Part shown: in pieces, positions 24,342 to 33,257 of the stretch
Numbering within the stretch: the stretch's first letter is position 1
Layout of the letters: the number at the start of each line of letters is the position of its first letter
Source of the DNA: CAVUFH01 sp963740835
GTDB taxonomy: Bacteria > Actinomycetota > Acidimicrobiia > IMCC26256 > PALSA-610
Direction of reading: 5' to 3'
Length of the DNA: 64,000 nt
Assembly: GCA_963740835.1 (NCBI GenBank)
Contig: CAVUFH010000003.1
Location: 186,001-250,000 of the forward strand
Notes under the pieces: model-generated
The model's database searches: none
What the model saw: only the letters and a program-made list of their open reading frames with translations
Told to the model about the DNA's origin: nothing
Position numbers and translations under genes: made by a program

Positions 24342-25192
24342 GCAGCGATCACTCCCTCGGGCGTTGCCCGTTCCAGCACGTCCATCAGCGCGGCCGCGCG
24401 CACGGACGATTCGACGTCGTGAACGCGCACCATCGCGACTCCCTGTTCGAAGCACCACACCGACGTGGCCAGCGTCGCTTCGTCGCGCTCGTCCACCGGT
24501 AACCCGCCGAGCAGCGTGCCGAGGAACGACTTGCGCGAGGTACCGACGACGAGCGGTGCGCCACTCGCGACTGCGAGCTCGGGCAACGAACGCAGCAACG
24601 CCAGGTTGTGATCCATGGTCTTGCCGAAACCGATGCCGGGGTCGACGAGGATCGCGTCCGGCGCGATCCCGGCGGCGAGCGCCGCGCGCACACGTGCGCG
24701 GAGATGCGCGGCGACCTCGACCACGACATCGTGGTACGCCGGATGCGACTGCATCGTGCGGGGCGAGCCTTGCATGTGCATCGCGACGAATCCGGCGCCG
24801 TGCTCGGCGATCACTGCGAGCATGCGATCGTCGGCGAGGCCGGCCGAGACGTCGTTGACGACAACCGCGCCGGCATCCATTGCTGCGGCCGCGACCTCGG
24901 CTTTGGTCGTGTCGATGCTCACCGGAACTGCGGACGCGGCGACGAGCGCGCGCACGACCGGGACGACGCGGCGCAGCTCCTCGGCGGCATCGACGGGCTC
25001 CGCGCCGGGCCGGGTCGACTCGCCGCCGACGTCGAGCATCGCCGCACCTGTGGCGGCGAGTGCGACTCCGTGCTCGATCGCGACATCGGCCTCGAAGAAG
25101 CGGCCACCATCGGAGAACGAGTCCGGAGTGACGTTCACCACACCCATCACCGCGCGCCTCGGCAAGGTCCCGACTGCGAAGGGGGCGGTCAC
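24338..25192 (-). CDS. folP: Dihydropteroate synthase
   Basis: Condenses dihydropterin pyrophosphate with p-aminobenzoate; sulfonamide target. 284 residues, TIM barrel. MGVVNVTPDSFSDGG, MLDVGGESTRPGA, PVSIDTTKAEVA, VVNDVSAG, DPGIGFGKTMDHNLALL, VGTSRKSFLG and a C-terminal VRVHDV are the family blocks. Its stop overlaps the GTG of the first repeat mini-ORF. folE lies upstream, with folB and folK beyond the array, so the folate genes remain on one strand. Confidence 0.95.
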   Translation of the reverse strand: MTAPFAVGTLPRRAVMGVVNVTPDSFSDGGRFFEADVAIEHGVALAATGAAMLDVGGESTRPGAEPVDAAEELRRVVPVVRALVAASAVPVSIDTTKAEVAAAAMDAGAVVVNDVSAGLADDRMLAVIAEHGAGFVAMHMQGSPRTMQSHPAYHDVVVEVAAHLRARVRAALAAGIAPDAILVDPGIGFGKTMDHNLALLRSLPELAVASGAPLVVGTSRKSFLGTLLGGLPVDERDEATLATSVWCFEQGVAMVRVHDVESSVRAAALMDVLERATPEGVIAA

Positions 25193-25235
25193 GGGCGCAG
25201 GTTAGCGAACGCCGTGACCGGCGAATGGGCGCCGA

Positions 25236-25856
25236 TCAGGCCTGTCGGACACCCAATCCCAGGAGCGCCATCGCCTCGGACCGGGTGGCCGGCGAGTCCT
25301 TGAACAGCCCTCGCACGGCCGAGGTCACGGTGAGGGAACCCGGCTTGCGCACGCCCCGCATCGACATGCAGAGATGCTCGGCTTCGATCATCACGAACGC
25401 GCCGCGGGGTTGCAGCCGCTCCATCAGCGCGTCGGCAACCTGAGTGGTGAGGCGCTCCTGCACCTGCGGACGCTTCGCGTAACCGTCGACGAGACGCGCG
25501 AGCTTCGACAGTCCGGTGATGCGGCCGTCCGCGTTGGGGATGTACGCGACATGCGCGTGACCGTGGAACGGAAGGAGATGGTGCTCGCAGAGTGAGTACA
25601 ACGGGATGTCGCGCACCATGACCATCTCGTCGTGATCTGCCTCGAAGGTGAGCACGATGTGACGCGACGGATCCTCGTGCAACCCGCTCAGGATCTCGGC
25701 GTACATCTCGGCGACGCGGCGCGGTGTGCGCTGCAGCCCGTCGCGGTCCGGGTCCTCGCCGATCCCGATGAGGATCTCGCGCACGGCGCGCTCGATGCGG
25801 TCGATGTCCACCGGCGCGCCGGTGGCCACGGACTTGAGTGGATTCGCGTCGGTCAC
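25236..25856 (-). CDS. folE: GTP cyclohydrolase I
   Basis: First step of folate synthesis, GTP to dihydroneopterin triphosphate. 206 residues. Zinc and catalytic motifs are visible: YSLCEHHLLPFHGHAHVAYIP, GLSKLARLVDGYAKRPQVQERLT and EAEHLCMSMRGVRKPG. The start at 25856 gives MTDANPLKS before the conserved helix IERAVREILIGIGEDPDRDGL. ftsH lies immediately upstream, folP downstream. Confidence 0.96.
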   Translation of the reverse strand: MTDANPLKSVATGAPVDIDRIERAVREILIGIGEDPDRDGLQRTPRRVAEMYAEILSGLHEDPSRHIVLTFEADHDEMVMVRDIPLYSLCEHHLLPFHGHAHVAYIPNADGRITGLSKLARLVDGYAKRPQVQERLTTQVADALMERLQPRGAFVMIEAEHLCMSMRGVRKPGSLTVTSAVRGLFKDSPATRSEAMALLGLGVRQA

Positions 25857-25889
25857 GCCCCCGGTTTACCCGACAGCGGGGGAGCGGGG

Positions 25890-27761
25890 TTAACCCGACG
25901 ATGGCGGTTCGCTCGAAGCGACGGCAGCCGGGCGGGACGCGGGATGGCGTTCGCCGTGCCACTTCGCGACGCCCTCGAGCAATTCCACCACTTCAGCCGC
26001 GTCGAGCGATTCCCTCTCCTGCAGCGCCGCCGCGAGCGCCTCGAGGTCGTCTCGGTGCGTCTCGAGGATGGTACGGGCCGCAGTGTGCGCGCCGTCGACG
26101 AGACGGCGGACCTCGTCGTCGATCCGCGATGCAACGGTCTGCGAGTACTCGGGCGCATGGCCCATGTCGCGCCCGACGAAGACCTCTTCGTTCGGACCCA
26201 CGAAACGGATCGGCCCGAGCAGATCGCTCATGCCGAACTCCGTGACCATGCGCCGGGCGATCTCGGTCGCGCGGTCGATGTCGTCGTGCGCGCCGGTCGT
26301 GGGATCGTCGAACACCAACTCCTCGGCGGTGCGCCCACCCAAGAGCATGGCCATCTCGTCCTCGAGCTCGCGCCGCGAGCGCAAGAGACGATCTTCGGTG
26401 GGGAGCACCAACGTGTAGCCGAGCGCGCGACCGCGCGGGATGATCGAGATCTTGTGTACCGGGTCCTTCGTCGGCAGCGCGTGCGCGACGAGCGCATGGC
26501 CGGCTTCGTGATACGCGATGACGCGTTGCTCCCGCTCCGAGATCACGCGCGTCCTGCGTTCCGGGCCGGCGATGATGCGTTCGATCGCGGCTTCGAGCTG
26601 CGGCATCCCGATCTGTGCCATGCCGTCGCGCGCCGCGAGCAACGCCGCTTCGTTCAACAGGTTCGCGAGATCAGCGCCGGTCATGCCGGGCGTTCGGCGG
26701 GCGATGATGTCGAGGTCGACGCCGGGAGCGATCGGCTTGTCGCGCGCGTGCACGCGCAGGATGCCCTTGCGCCCCTCGAGATCCGGCGCGTCGACGACGA
26801 TCTGACGGTCGAAGCGTCCGGGGCGCAACAGCGCGGGATCGAGCATGTCGGGGCGGTTCGTCGCCGCGATGAGGATGACGCCGGTGCGCACGTCGAAGCC
26901 GTCGAGCTCGACGAGCATCTGATTGAGCGTCTGTTCGCGCTCGTCGTGCCCACCACCGACGCCGGCGCCGCGCTGGCGGCCGACCGCGTCGATCTCGTCG
27001 ATGAAGACGATGGCGCGTCCCGCGGCCTTGGCGCTCTTGAAGAGATCGCGCACACGCGCGGCACCGATGCCCGCGAACATCTCGACGAAGTCGCTGCCGG
27101 ACATGGAGAAGAAGGGAACCGCGGCCTCCCCCGCGACCGCACGCGCGAGCAGCGTCTTTCCGGTGCCGGGCGGCCCGAAGAGCAGCACGCCTTTCGGGAT
27201 CGTCGCACCGATCGCGGCGAAGCGTTCCGGTTCCGCGAGGAAGTCCTTGATCTCGCGCAGCTCCTCGACGGCTTCATCGAGCCCTGCGACATCGGCGAAC
27301 GTCATCGGCGTGCGGCTCTTGTCGGCTACGACCGCACGTGAACGTCCGAACCCGAAGATGGTCTTCCCGTAGAACTTGATCATCAGGTAGATGAGCAGGC
27401 CCATGACGGCGACGAGCGGAACGATGTTGAGGAACATCGCTTCCCACAAGCTGGTGCGCGCGCTCGAGACCGGGAGGTCGAGGCCCTGGTCGACGATCTT
27501 TGTCGTGAGCTCGTCGGTGTACTCGTTCGGATAGCGGACGACGAATTTCGTGCCGTCGTCCAGCTCGCCCTTGAGCTCGTTGGCGCGGTCGAACAACTTC
27601 ACCGACTGGACGTGGCCGGCATCGAGCGCTTCTTGGAACTCCGTCAACCCCAGCGAGACGCGACCGCTCCCGGAGGAGAACAGCCGCGGGACGAAGACGA
27701 GCGCGGCGACGCCGATCACCGCCACGAGCGCGACGAGGAGGTTCCGAACTCGCTTGCTCAC
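25890..27761 (-). CDS. ftsH: ATP-dependent zinc metalloprotease FtsH
   Basis: Membrane AAA+ protease degrading misfolded membrane and regulatory proteins. 623 residues. Two N-terminal membrane helices (about 7-28 and 107-128) flank a small periplasmic domain. The AAA module has FGPPGTGKTLLARA (about 195-208), IVFIDEIDAVGRQRG and the SRH region ATNRPDMLDPALLRPGRFDR. The zinc site HEAGH is in AYHEAGHALVAHAL. The GTG at 27761 is preceded by AGGAG. The tail is short and proline-rich. Confidence 0.96.
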   Translation of the reverse strand: MSKRVRNLLVALVAVIGVAALVFVPRLFSSGSGRVSLGLTEFQEALDAGHVQSVKLFDRANELKGELDDGTKFVVRYPNEYTDELTTKIVDQGLDLPVSSARTSLWEAMFLNIVPLVAVMGLLIYLMIKFYGKTIFGFGRSRAVVADKSRTPMTFADVAGLDEAVEELREIKDFLAEPERFAAIGATIPKGVLLFGPPGTGKTLLARAVAGEAAVPFFSMSGSDFVEMFAGIGAARVRDLFKSAKAAGRAIVFIDEIDAVGRQRGAGVGGGHDEREQTLNQMLVELDGFDVRTGVILIAATNRPDMLDPALLRPGRFDRQIVVDAPDLEGRKGILRVHARDKPIAPGVDLDIIARRTPGMTGADLANLLNEAALLAARDGMAQIGMPQLEAAIERIIAGPERRTRVISEREQRVIAYHEAGHALVAHALPTKDPVHKISIIPRGRALGYTLVLPTEDRLLRSRRELEDEMAMLLGGRTAEELVFDDPTTGAHDDIDRATEIARRMVTEFGMSDLLGPIRFVGPNEEVFVGRDMGHAPEYSQTVASRIDDEVRRLVDGAHTAARTILETHRDDLEALAAALQERESLDAAEVVELLEGVAKWHGERHPASRPAAVASSEPPSSG

Positions 27762-27801
27762 CTCAACTCCTGCTGGGACTCCTGCTCGAACCGGGTTCCG
27801 A

Positions 27802-27807
27802 TCTATA
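27802..27807 (-). promoter_or_regulatory. -10 hexamer TATAGA upstream of ftsH
   Basis: TATAGA within GATATAGATC, one of the few AT-rich spots in this gap, about 40 bases before the ftsH GTG. No clear -35. Confidence 0.35.
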
Positions 27808-27880
27808 TCGGCGGGATCCGGCCGCGCACGAGCGCGGCGACCGTTCGGCCAGACACCTGCCCGAGATCATCAGCGCGGAG

Positions 27881-28423
27881 TCAGGAGCTCGGTACCGGCC
27901 CGGCGTACTCGGCGATGAAGGGCAGGTTCCGGTACCGCTCGGACACGTCGAGCCCGTACCCGATCACGAAGTCGGGAGGAATGCGGAATCCCGTGTACTT
28001 GAGGTCAGGGTCGGTCTTCTGCAGCCCTTCCTTCACGAGGAGGGCGCAGACCTCGAGGGACGCGGGATTGCGCGCCTTCAGGTTCTTGCGGAGGTACGCA
28101 AGCGTCAGACCGGAATCGACGATGTCTTCGACGATGAGGACGTGACGGTCGGTGAGGTCGAGATCGAGGTCCTTGACGATCCGGACGACACCACTCGTGC
28201 GCGTCGCCGAGCCGTAGGAGGACACCGCCATGAAGTCGAACTCGACGGGCAGGTCGATCGCCCGCGCGAGGTCGGCCATGAACATGAACGCGCCCTTGAG
28301 GATCCCGACGAGCAACGGCGGATCCTCGACGTAGTCGTTGGTGATCTCCTTCCCGAGATCACGGATGCGTTGCTGCAGCTCCGCTTCGTCGACGACAACG
28401 CGGCCGATGTGGGGGTCGTTCAT
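27881..28423 (-). CDS. hpt: Hypoxanthine phosphoribosyltransferase
   Basis: Purine salvage, IMP or GMP from base and PRPP. 180 residues. PPLLVGILKGAFMFMADLAR, FMAVSSYGSATRTSGVVRI and the PRPP loop VLIVEDIVDSGLTLAYL are typical, with PDFVIGYGLDVSERYRNLP at the end. The ATG at 28423 overlaps the tilS stop (ATGA), the classic tilS-hpt-ftsH arrangement. Confidence 0.95.
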   Translation of the reverse strand: MNDPHIGRVVVDEAELQQRIRDLGKEITNDYVEDPPLLVGILKGAFMFMADLARAIDLPVEFDFMAVSSYGSATRTSGVVRIVKDLDLDLTDRHVLIVEDIVDSGLTLAYLRKNLKARNPASLEVCALLVKEGLQKTDPDLKYTGFRIPPDFVIGYGLDVSERYRNLPFIAEYAGPVPSS

Positions 28424-29795
28424 CCTCGTGCGCTCGCATTCGGGGGGCTGGCCTCGGCGGCGATCCACAGGAAGCGACGCGTGCGCGCCGTCACCTTCAC
28501 GCTCTCGTCGATACGGTAACCGACGACCCAGCACACGGCGCCCGTCGCCTCGATGACGACCGGTCGCGCCGCTCGTTCCGCCGACGCGACTCCTGCTTCC
28601 CGCATCGCGTCCGAGACCAACTTGGTCCCGCTGCGTCCGAGCGGGCGGAACCGCGCGCCGGCAGACGGCGCCGCGATCGTCAGGACCGCGCCAACGCGGT
28701 CCGCGTCGAGCACGGCCGCGTCGCGACCGTCCGGCCACCGAACGGGCGGCGCGTGCTCGAACCACGCGTCCAGATCGAAACGCCCGAACCCGGTTCGGCC
28801 GGGCAGCGTGAGCGCGGCGGGCGCGGGCACGGTCGGCGGGTTCGCGACCAGGTGCAACGCGCCCGCAACGCGTTCGACGCGGCGGTCACGGGGCAGTTGC
28901 ACCGCGCGCCGATCGCCGCGGGCGACTGCAAGCACCGCTTCCACCTGATCGGCGCCCGGCGGCGGCGGGCCCAGCCAGCTGCGCACGGCCCGGCGCGCGA
29001 GCGCCGCCGGCGCAGCGGCGAGGCGGCCGGCATCCTGGACCGCGCCGGGGTCGAGCAGCCCCGCGGCCAGCTCGTCCAGGTGCTCACTGTCGTCGCGCAC
29101 GAGGTCCGCCTGCCGGGCGAGCATCTCGACGAGGTCGCGGCGGGCGTCCCGCTCCAGCTGCGGGATCACCTCCCGCCGCAACCAGACCCGCCGGTACCGA
29201 ACGTCATCGTTCATCAGGTCCTGGACCGGCGCGAGCCCGAGCCGGGCGCAGATCTCGCGGGTCTCGGCCCGCCGGAACCGGAGCAGCGGCCGGCGCAGGT
29301 GCCCTCGCCGGGCCGGCATCCCGGCGAGCCCGCTCGTCGCGCTGCCGCGAAGGAGATTCAGCAGCACGGTTTCCGCCTGGTCGTCACGCGTATGGCCGAC
29401 GAGGATCGCGGCCGCCTGCTGCTCCGCGCGCACCGCTTCGAGCGCGCCGTACCGGGCATCGCGCGCGCGGGCCTCGAGGTTGCCGCCGGCTGCGATGTCG
29501 ACGCGCGCGGCGCGGAACTCGGCACCGAAGCGCGCCGCGGCCGCGGCGACGACATCGGCGTCGTGGGCACCGCCGCGCAATCCGTGATCCACGTACACCG
29601 CGAGGTGTCGCGGCCGGACGCGCGCACGAGCGCGAGGAGCGCGAGCGAGTCGGCACCACCCGAGCAACCGACGACGACGCGGCCGTTCGCGTCGTCGAGC
29701 CCGGCGACCTTCTTCAGGAACGGCGCGAGCGCGTGCGCCGCGGCCGACCCGTCAGCCGGCGATGCGGCTGCGTTCGACCCGGTTGATCCACGCAT
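28420..29795 (-). CDS. tilS: tRNA(Ile)-lysidine synthetase, frameshifted
   Basis: Converts C34 of the minor tRNA-Ile to lysidine. The N-terminal frame gives the ATP pyrophosphatase loop VVVGCSGGADSLALLALV. At about 29607 it must shift to HLAVYVDHGLRGGAHDADV and LVGHTRDDQAETVLLNLLRG. One missing C (GACACC for GACCACC) restores GRDHLAVYVDHG. A C-terminal TilS domain follows (FRPLGRSGTKLVSDAMREAGV). The ATG at 29795 overlaps the protease gene's end by 44 bases. No better start follows that stop. The gene is normally essential, so an assembly deletion is likely. Confidence 0.88.
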
Positions 29796-30810
29796 GGGCA
29801 TCGTCGAGCTCGGCGAGCGTCGGGAGGTTCTCGGGATCGCGCCACACGACATCGAGTGTCGAGAAGCCCCCGATCTCGACGACGTCGTTGATGAAGCGCT
29901 CCCCCACCTCGTACTGCTTCATCTTCTGTTCGAGGCCGAAGAGCTTCTGCATCTGCCCGGTGAGTCCGCTCGCGGCACGGCGCTGGTGAAGCACACGCGC
30001 CATGCGTTCCTCACCGGCGACGTAGCGGCGACCGAGCTCGGTCATGACAACGTTGCCATGCCCCTCGAGCAACGACATCAGCGCCTGCACCCGATCGAGG
30101 ACGACGCGTTGCTCCGGCGACGCGAACAAGCCGACCAGACCGCCCTCGTCGAGCGGATTGTGCCCGTGTCGCATCTCGTCGAGCGCACGCGAGATCGCCT
30201 TGAACACCGAACTCGGATCCGGGTCGACGACATCGAGCGCGTCTTGCACGAGCGACAGGAAGTGCGCGCGCATCCATGGCACGCCCGCGAACTGGGCGCG
30301 GTGCGTCACTTCGTGGATCGCGATCCACAAGCGGAAGTCGCGCGGCCGGAACGCGAAGCGCTTTTCCAACGCCAAGATGTTCGGGCCGACGTAATAGACG
30401 GAATCGCCGTGCGCGTCGTCGGGGACGAGCAGGTCGTACTGTCCGAGCACGCGCTGCGACATGTAGCCGACCAGCGCGCCGATCTCTGTGGCGGCGACGT
30501 GCCGGCCGATCGGTGCGAAGGCGCTGCGCGCGAGCCGAGCGCCGACCTTCTCCATGAGCGGCTCGAGCAACCGCCGCATCGATGTGATGTTCGCGTCGAC
30601 CCAACCGCGCCGGTCCACGACGCCGACGGTCACGTTGCCCGGTGCGCGCAAGCCAGTGAAGTCGGCGACGACGGCCTCCGCCTGGCCGGTCAAGACCGAG
30701 AAGTCGTCGCGCAGCGACATGCCGAGATAGGAGTCCGCCAGCGCATCACGCCGAGCGACGAAGCGAGCCACCTTGCGGGCGGTCGGCCAGTCGATCGGGT
30801 CCGGGGCCAC
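29752..30810 (-). CDS. Zinc-dependent metalloprotease-like protein (DUF2342)
   Basis: About 352 residues. The zinc-binding helix IAIHEVTHRAQFAGVPW (about 165-181) has the HExxH pattern, and downstream acidic helices include DEMRHGHNPLDEGGLVGLF. The family is actinobacterial, sometimes annotated as F420-biosynthesis-associated or zinc-dependent metalloprotease, and typically precedes tilS. Proteolytic activity is inferred from the motif only. GTG start at 30810. Confidence 0.85.
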   Translation of the reverse strand: MAPDPIDWPTARKVARFVARRDALADSYLGMSLRDDFSVLTGQAEAVVADFTGLRAPGNVTVGVVDRRGWVDANITSMRRLLEPLMEKVGARLARSAFAPIGRHVAATEIGALVGYMSQRVLGQYDLLVPDDAHGDSVYYVGPNILALEKRFAFRPRDFRLWIAIHEVTHRAQFAGVPWMRAHFLSLVQDALDVVDPDPSSVFKAISRALDEMRHGHNPLDEGGLVGLFASPEQRVVLDRVQALMSLLEGHGNVVMTELGRRYVAGEERMARVLHQRRAASGLTGQMQKLFGLEQKMKQYEVGERFINDVVEIGGFSTLDVVWRDPENLPTLAELDDAHAWINRVERSRIAG

Positions 30811-30823
30811 TACGGCGCGACGC

Positions 30824-31051
30824 TCACCCGCGGCGCGGGCGGCCCTTCACCTCGAGGCGCCCCACCCGCACCCAGTACTGGCGGGCGAGGTTCAGCATCA
30901 TCAGCGCGAACACGAGGAGCAGCAGCGGGGCGGCCCAGAAGAACCAGAAGTAGTTGCGATACCGGTCCGAGAGCAGGAACAGCGCGGTGAAGATCCCGGC
31001 CAGCGCGATCAAGAATCCCGCGATCAGCGACATGATGGTGGTGGGCCGCAC
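30824..31051 (-). CDS. Small two-helix membrane protein
   Basis: 75 residues. Two transmembrane helices (about 7-27, SLIAGFLIALAGIFTALFLL, and 35-55, FWFFWAAPLLLLVFALMML) join through a short aromatic-rich loop, with a basic tail GRPRRG. GAGGAG precedes the start. No recognised family. It lies just upstream of the DUF2342 gene and probably shares its transcript. Confidence 0.6.
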   Translation of the reverse strand: MRPTTIMSLIAGFLIALAGIFTALFLLSDRYRNYFWFFWAAPLLLLVFALMMLNLARQYWVRVGRLEVKGRPRRG

Positions 31052-31134
31052 GTACTCCTCCTGGACGGTCCGAACGCCTCGCGGGCCGGTGGTCGCGCCA
31101 TCGTAGAACGACGGCGGCGGCGCCCGACGATCAG

Positions 31135-31179
31135 GCCGAGATCTGGCAGGCCGACATCTGGCAGGCCGACATCTGGCAG
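31135..31179. repeat. Three tandem 15-bp repeats downstream of the anti-sigma gene
   Basis: GCCGACATCTGGCAG occurs three times head to tail (31135-31149 with one mismatch, 31150-31164, 31165-31179), just past the stop of the anti-sigma factor gene. The repeats are outside any supported gene. Confidence 0.85.
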
Positions 31180-31189
31180 GCCTCGACCG

Positions 31190-31423
31190 TCAAGCCGGAG
31201 GAGCTTCGATGCCGAGCGCGGCGGCGATCTTGGCTCGGAGGTCCTTGGGCGCCTCTTCGCGGCACTTGGACACGATCACGCGACGGACCTCGATCTCGAA
31301 GGTGAAGCCCTGCGCGCACGGCGGGCACTCGTCGAGGTGCCGGGTGATGGCTCGGCGCTTCCACACCGTGAGCTCACCATCGAGGTATTCGTAGACGCGG
31401 ATAATCGTGTGGTCGCAGTCCAT
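31190..31423 (-). CDS. rsrA: RsrA-type zinc-binding anti-sigma factor
   Basis: 77 residues. The N-terminal DCDHTIIRVYEYLDGELT precedes the zinc motif HLDECPPCAQGF (HxxxCxxC), followed by EVRRVIVSKCREEAP. This matches RsrA/RshA, which hold a SigR-type sigma factor until thiol oxidation ejects zinc. ATG at 31423 starts eight bases after the sigma gene's stop. The pair forms a redox stress switch by family knowledge. Confidence 0.88.
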   Translation of the reverse strand: MDCDHTIIRVYEYLDGELTVWKRRAITRHLDECPPCAQGFTFEIEVRRVIVSKCREEAPKDLRAKIAAALGIEAPPA

Positions 31424-31431
31424 CTCGCCGT

Positions 31432-32017
31432 TCAGCCCCCGGTTGCCGAATCGACTCGAGGTCGTAGGTTGTTCTGTTCGGCGTACTCCCACAACCGCTT
31501 CTGCAGTTGCTTTCTTCCGCGGTGGATCCGGCTCATGACAGTGCCGATCGGCACGTCGAGGATCTCCGCGATCTCCTTGTAGGAGAAGCCTTCGATATCG
31601 GCGAGGATCACGGCCATGCGGAACTGCTCGGGCAACGCCTCGAGCGCTTCTTTCACTTCCGCATCGGGCAGCGCGTCGAGCACTTCCGTTTCCGCGGTGC
31701 GGGTCGCGTCGGCGGCTTCGAGCCCACCGAGCCGGCGAAACAGGTAGAAGTCCTCGACGTCGTCGAGATCGACTTGCTCGGGGCGGCGCTTCTTCGCCCG
31801 ATACGTGTTGATGAACGTGTTGGTGAGGATCTTGTAGAGCCACGCCTTGAGGTTCGTGCCCTCGCGGAACCCGCCGAACCCGCGGTACGCGGTGGAGGTA
31901 CGTTTCCTGGACCAGGTCCTCGGCGTCCGTGGGGTTGCGCGTCATGCGCAACGCGGCCGCGTAGAGCGCCGACATGTACGGCATTGCCAGTTCGGCGAAC
32001 TGTGCCTGGTCGGCCAT
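31432..32017 (-). CDS. sigR: SigR-like ECF RNA polymerase sigma factor, frameshifted
   Basis: The region 2 frame from ATG 32017 reads FAELAMPYMSALYAAALRMT and DAEDLVQETYL. Near 31892 it must shift to AYRGFGGFREGTNLKAWLYK, ILTNTFINTYRAKKRRP and then region 4, EALPEQFRMAVILADIEGFS and GTVMSRIHRGRKQL. An extra C explains it. The features (NLKAWLYKILTN) match group 12/RpoE-SigR proteins. Its partner anti-sigma gene follows. A TACCCT hexamer seven bases upstream suggests leaderless transcription. No SigR-type GGAAT autoregulatory box was found. Confidence 0.86.
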
Positions 32018-32024
32018 GTGGGGC

Positions 32025-32030
32025 AGGGTA
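32025..32030 (-). promoter_or_regulatory. -10 hexamer TACCCT for sigR
   Basis: TAnnnT element (32030 to 32025) ending seven bases before the sigR ATG. Confidence 0.35.
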
Positions 32031-32195
32031 CCCGCGCCCTCCAAATGCAACCGCCCGGCGGAGGGACGGGACCACACGCCGCGGCCGCCAAGCACCACCG
32101 GGGACGAGGAGCAAGCCGAGACGACGGGCGTACGCCACCCGCGTGACGCAAGGCCCCAGGTCCGGTCGGCGGCCCGGATGCCATCATGACCGGAG

Positions 32196-33257
32196 ATGGT
32201 CGATCTCCCCGCGCCGCCTTCGGTGACGTTCGCCAGTGACAACGCGTCCGGTGTGCACCCGGTCGTGATGGACGCACTCGCGCGCGTGAACCGTGGCCAC
32301 GCGATCGCCTACGGCGACGACCCGTGGACGCCGCAGCTCACCGACGCCTTCCGGGAGCGCCTCGGCGCGCCGGTGCAGGTGTTCCCGGTGTTCGGCGGTA
32401 CCGGCGCGAACGTCGTCGCCCTCGCATGCCTCGCGTGGGCAAGCGATGCCGTGATCTGCTCCGCGAACGCGCACATCCACGTCGACGAGGCAGGTGCACC
32501 CGAGCGCATGGCCGGCACCAAGCTCATCGCGCTCCCGACTGCGGACGGGAAGCTGCGGCCGGAGCAGCTGCGCGCGCCGCTTGCATGGTTGGGTGACGAG
32601 CACCACCCGCAACCGAAGGTGTTGTCACTCACGCAGTCGACCGAATCCGGCACGCTCTACACCGCGGACGAGATCCGCGCGCTCTGCGACGAAGCCCACC
32701 GGGCGGGGATGGTCGTCCACCTCGACGGGGCGCGGATCGCCAACGCCACTGCCGCGCTCGGTGGCGACCTGCGCAGCTTCACCGTCGATGCGGGCGTCGA
32801 CGTGATCTCGTTCGGCGGCACGAAGAACGGCATGATGTACGGGGAAGCGGTCGTGTTCTGCAACCCGGCGCTCGCCGAACTCGCCAAGTTCGTGCGCAAG
32901 CAGCTCGCGCAGCTGCCGTCGAAGGTTCGGTACATCTCGGCGCAGTTCCTCGCGCTGCTCGAGGACGACCTGTGGCTGGAGCTGGCGGCGCACGCGAACG
33001 AGATGGCGGCCGGGCTCGGCCGGTGCCTCTCGTCGGTTGCCGGGGTCGAGCTGACTCAGGCACCGGTGGTCAACAGCGTGTTCGCGACGCTGCCGGCGGA
33101 CGCGATCGACGCGCTGCAGAAGTGGTGCTTCTTCTACATCTGGGACGAGTTGCGCCACGAGGTCCGGTGGATGACTGCGTGGGACACCGCGCCGGCCGAT
33201 GTCGACGCGTTCGTCGCCGGCGTCGCCGCGGTCCTCGCCAACCGGGCGGACGGCTGA
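32196..33257 (+). CDS. ltaE: Low-specificity L-threonine aldolase family protein
   Basis: PLP enzyme cleaving threonine to glycine and acetaldehyde, or relatives acting on beta-hydroxy amino acids. 353 residues. FASDNASGVHPVVMDAL, GDDPWTPQLTDAFRE, FGGTGANVVALACL, VVHLDGARIANATAAL and the lysine motif DVISFGGTKNGMMYGEA, where the Lys carries PLP, are visible. Divergent from sigR. Its stop overlaps the start of the GntR gene (TGATG), so they are cotranscribed. Confidence 0.88.
   Translation: MVDLPAPPSVTFASDNASGVHPVVMDALARVNRGHAIAYGDDPWTPQLTDAFRERLGAPVQVFPVFGGTGANVVALACLAWASDAVICSANAHIHVDEAGAPERMAGTKLIALPTADGKLRPEQLRAPLAWLGDEHHPQPKVLSLTQSTESGTLYTADEIRALCDEAHRAGMVVHLDGARIANATAALGGDLRSFTVDAGVDVISFGGTKNGMMYGEAVVFCNPALAELAKFVRKQLAQLPSKVRYISAQFLALLEDDLWLELAAHANEMAAGLGRCLSSVAGVELTQAPVVNSVFATLPADAIDALQKWCFFYIWDELRHEVRWMTAWDTAPADVDAFVAGVAAVLANRADG

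Noticed and set aside
23178..24858. Long plus-strand proteins through the folP array
   Set aside because: The repeat simply lacks plus-strand stops. The frames run over folP, folB and the phosphatase-like gene, which have clear family motifs on the minus strand.
32018..32195. SigR autoregulatory promoter (GGAAT-N18-GTT)
   Set aside because: No match found upstream of sigR; only the TACCCT hexamer is visible.
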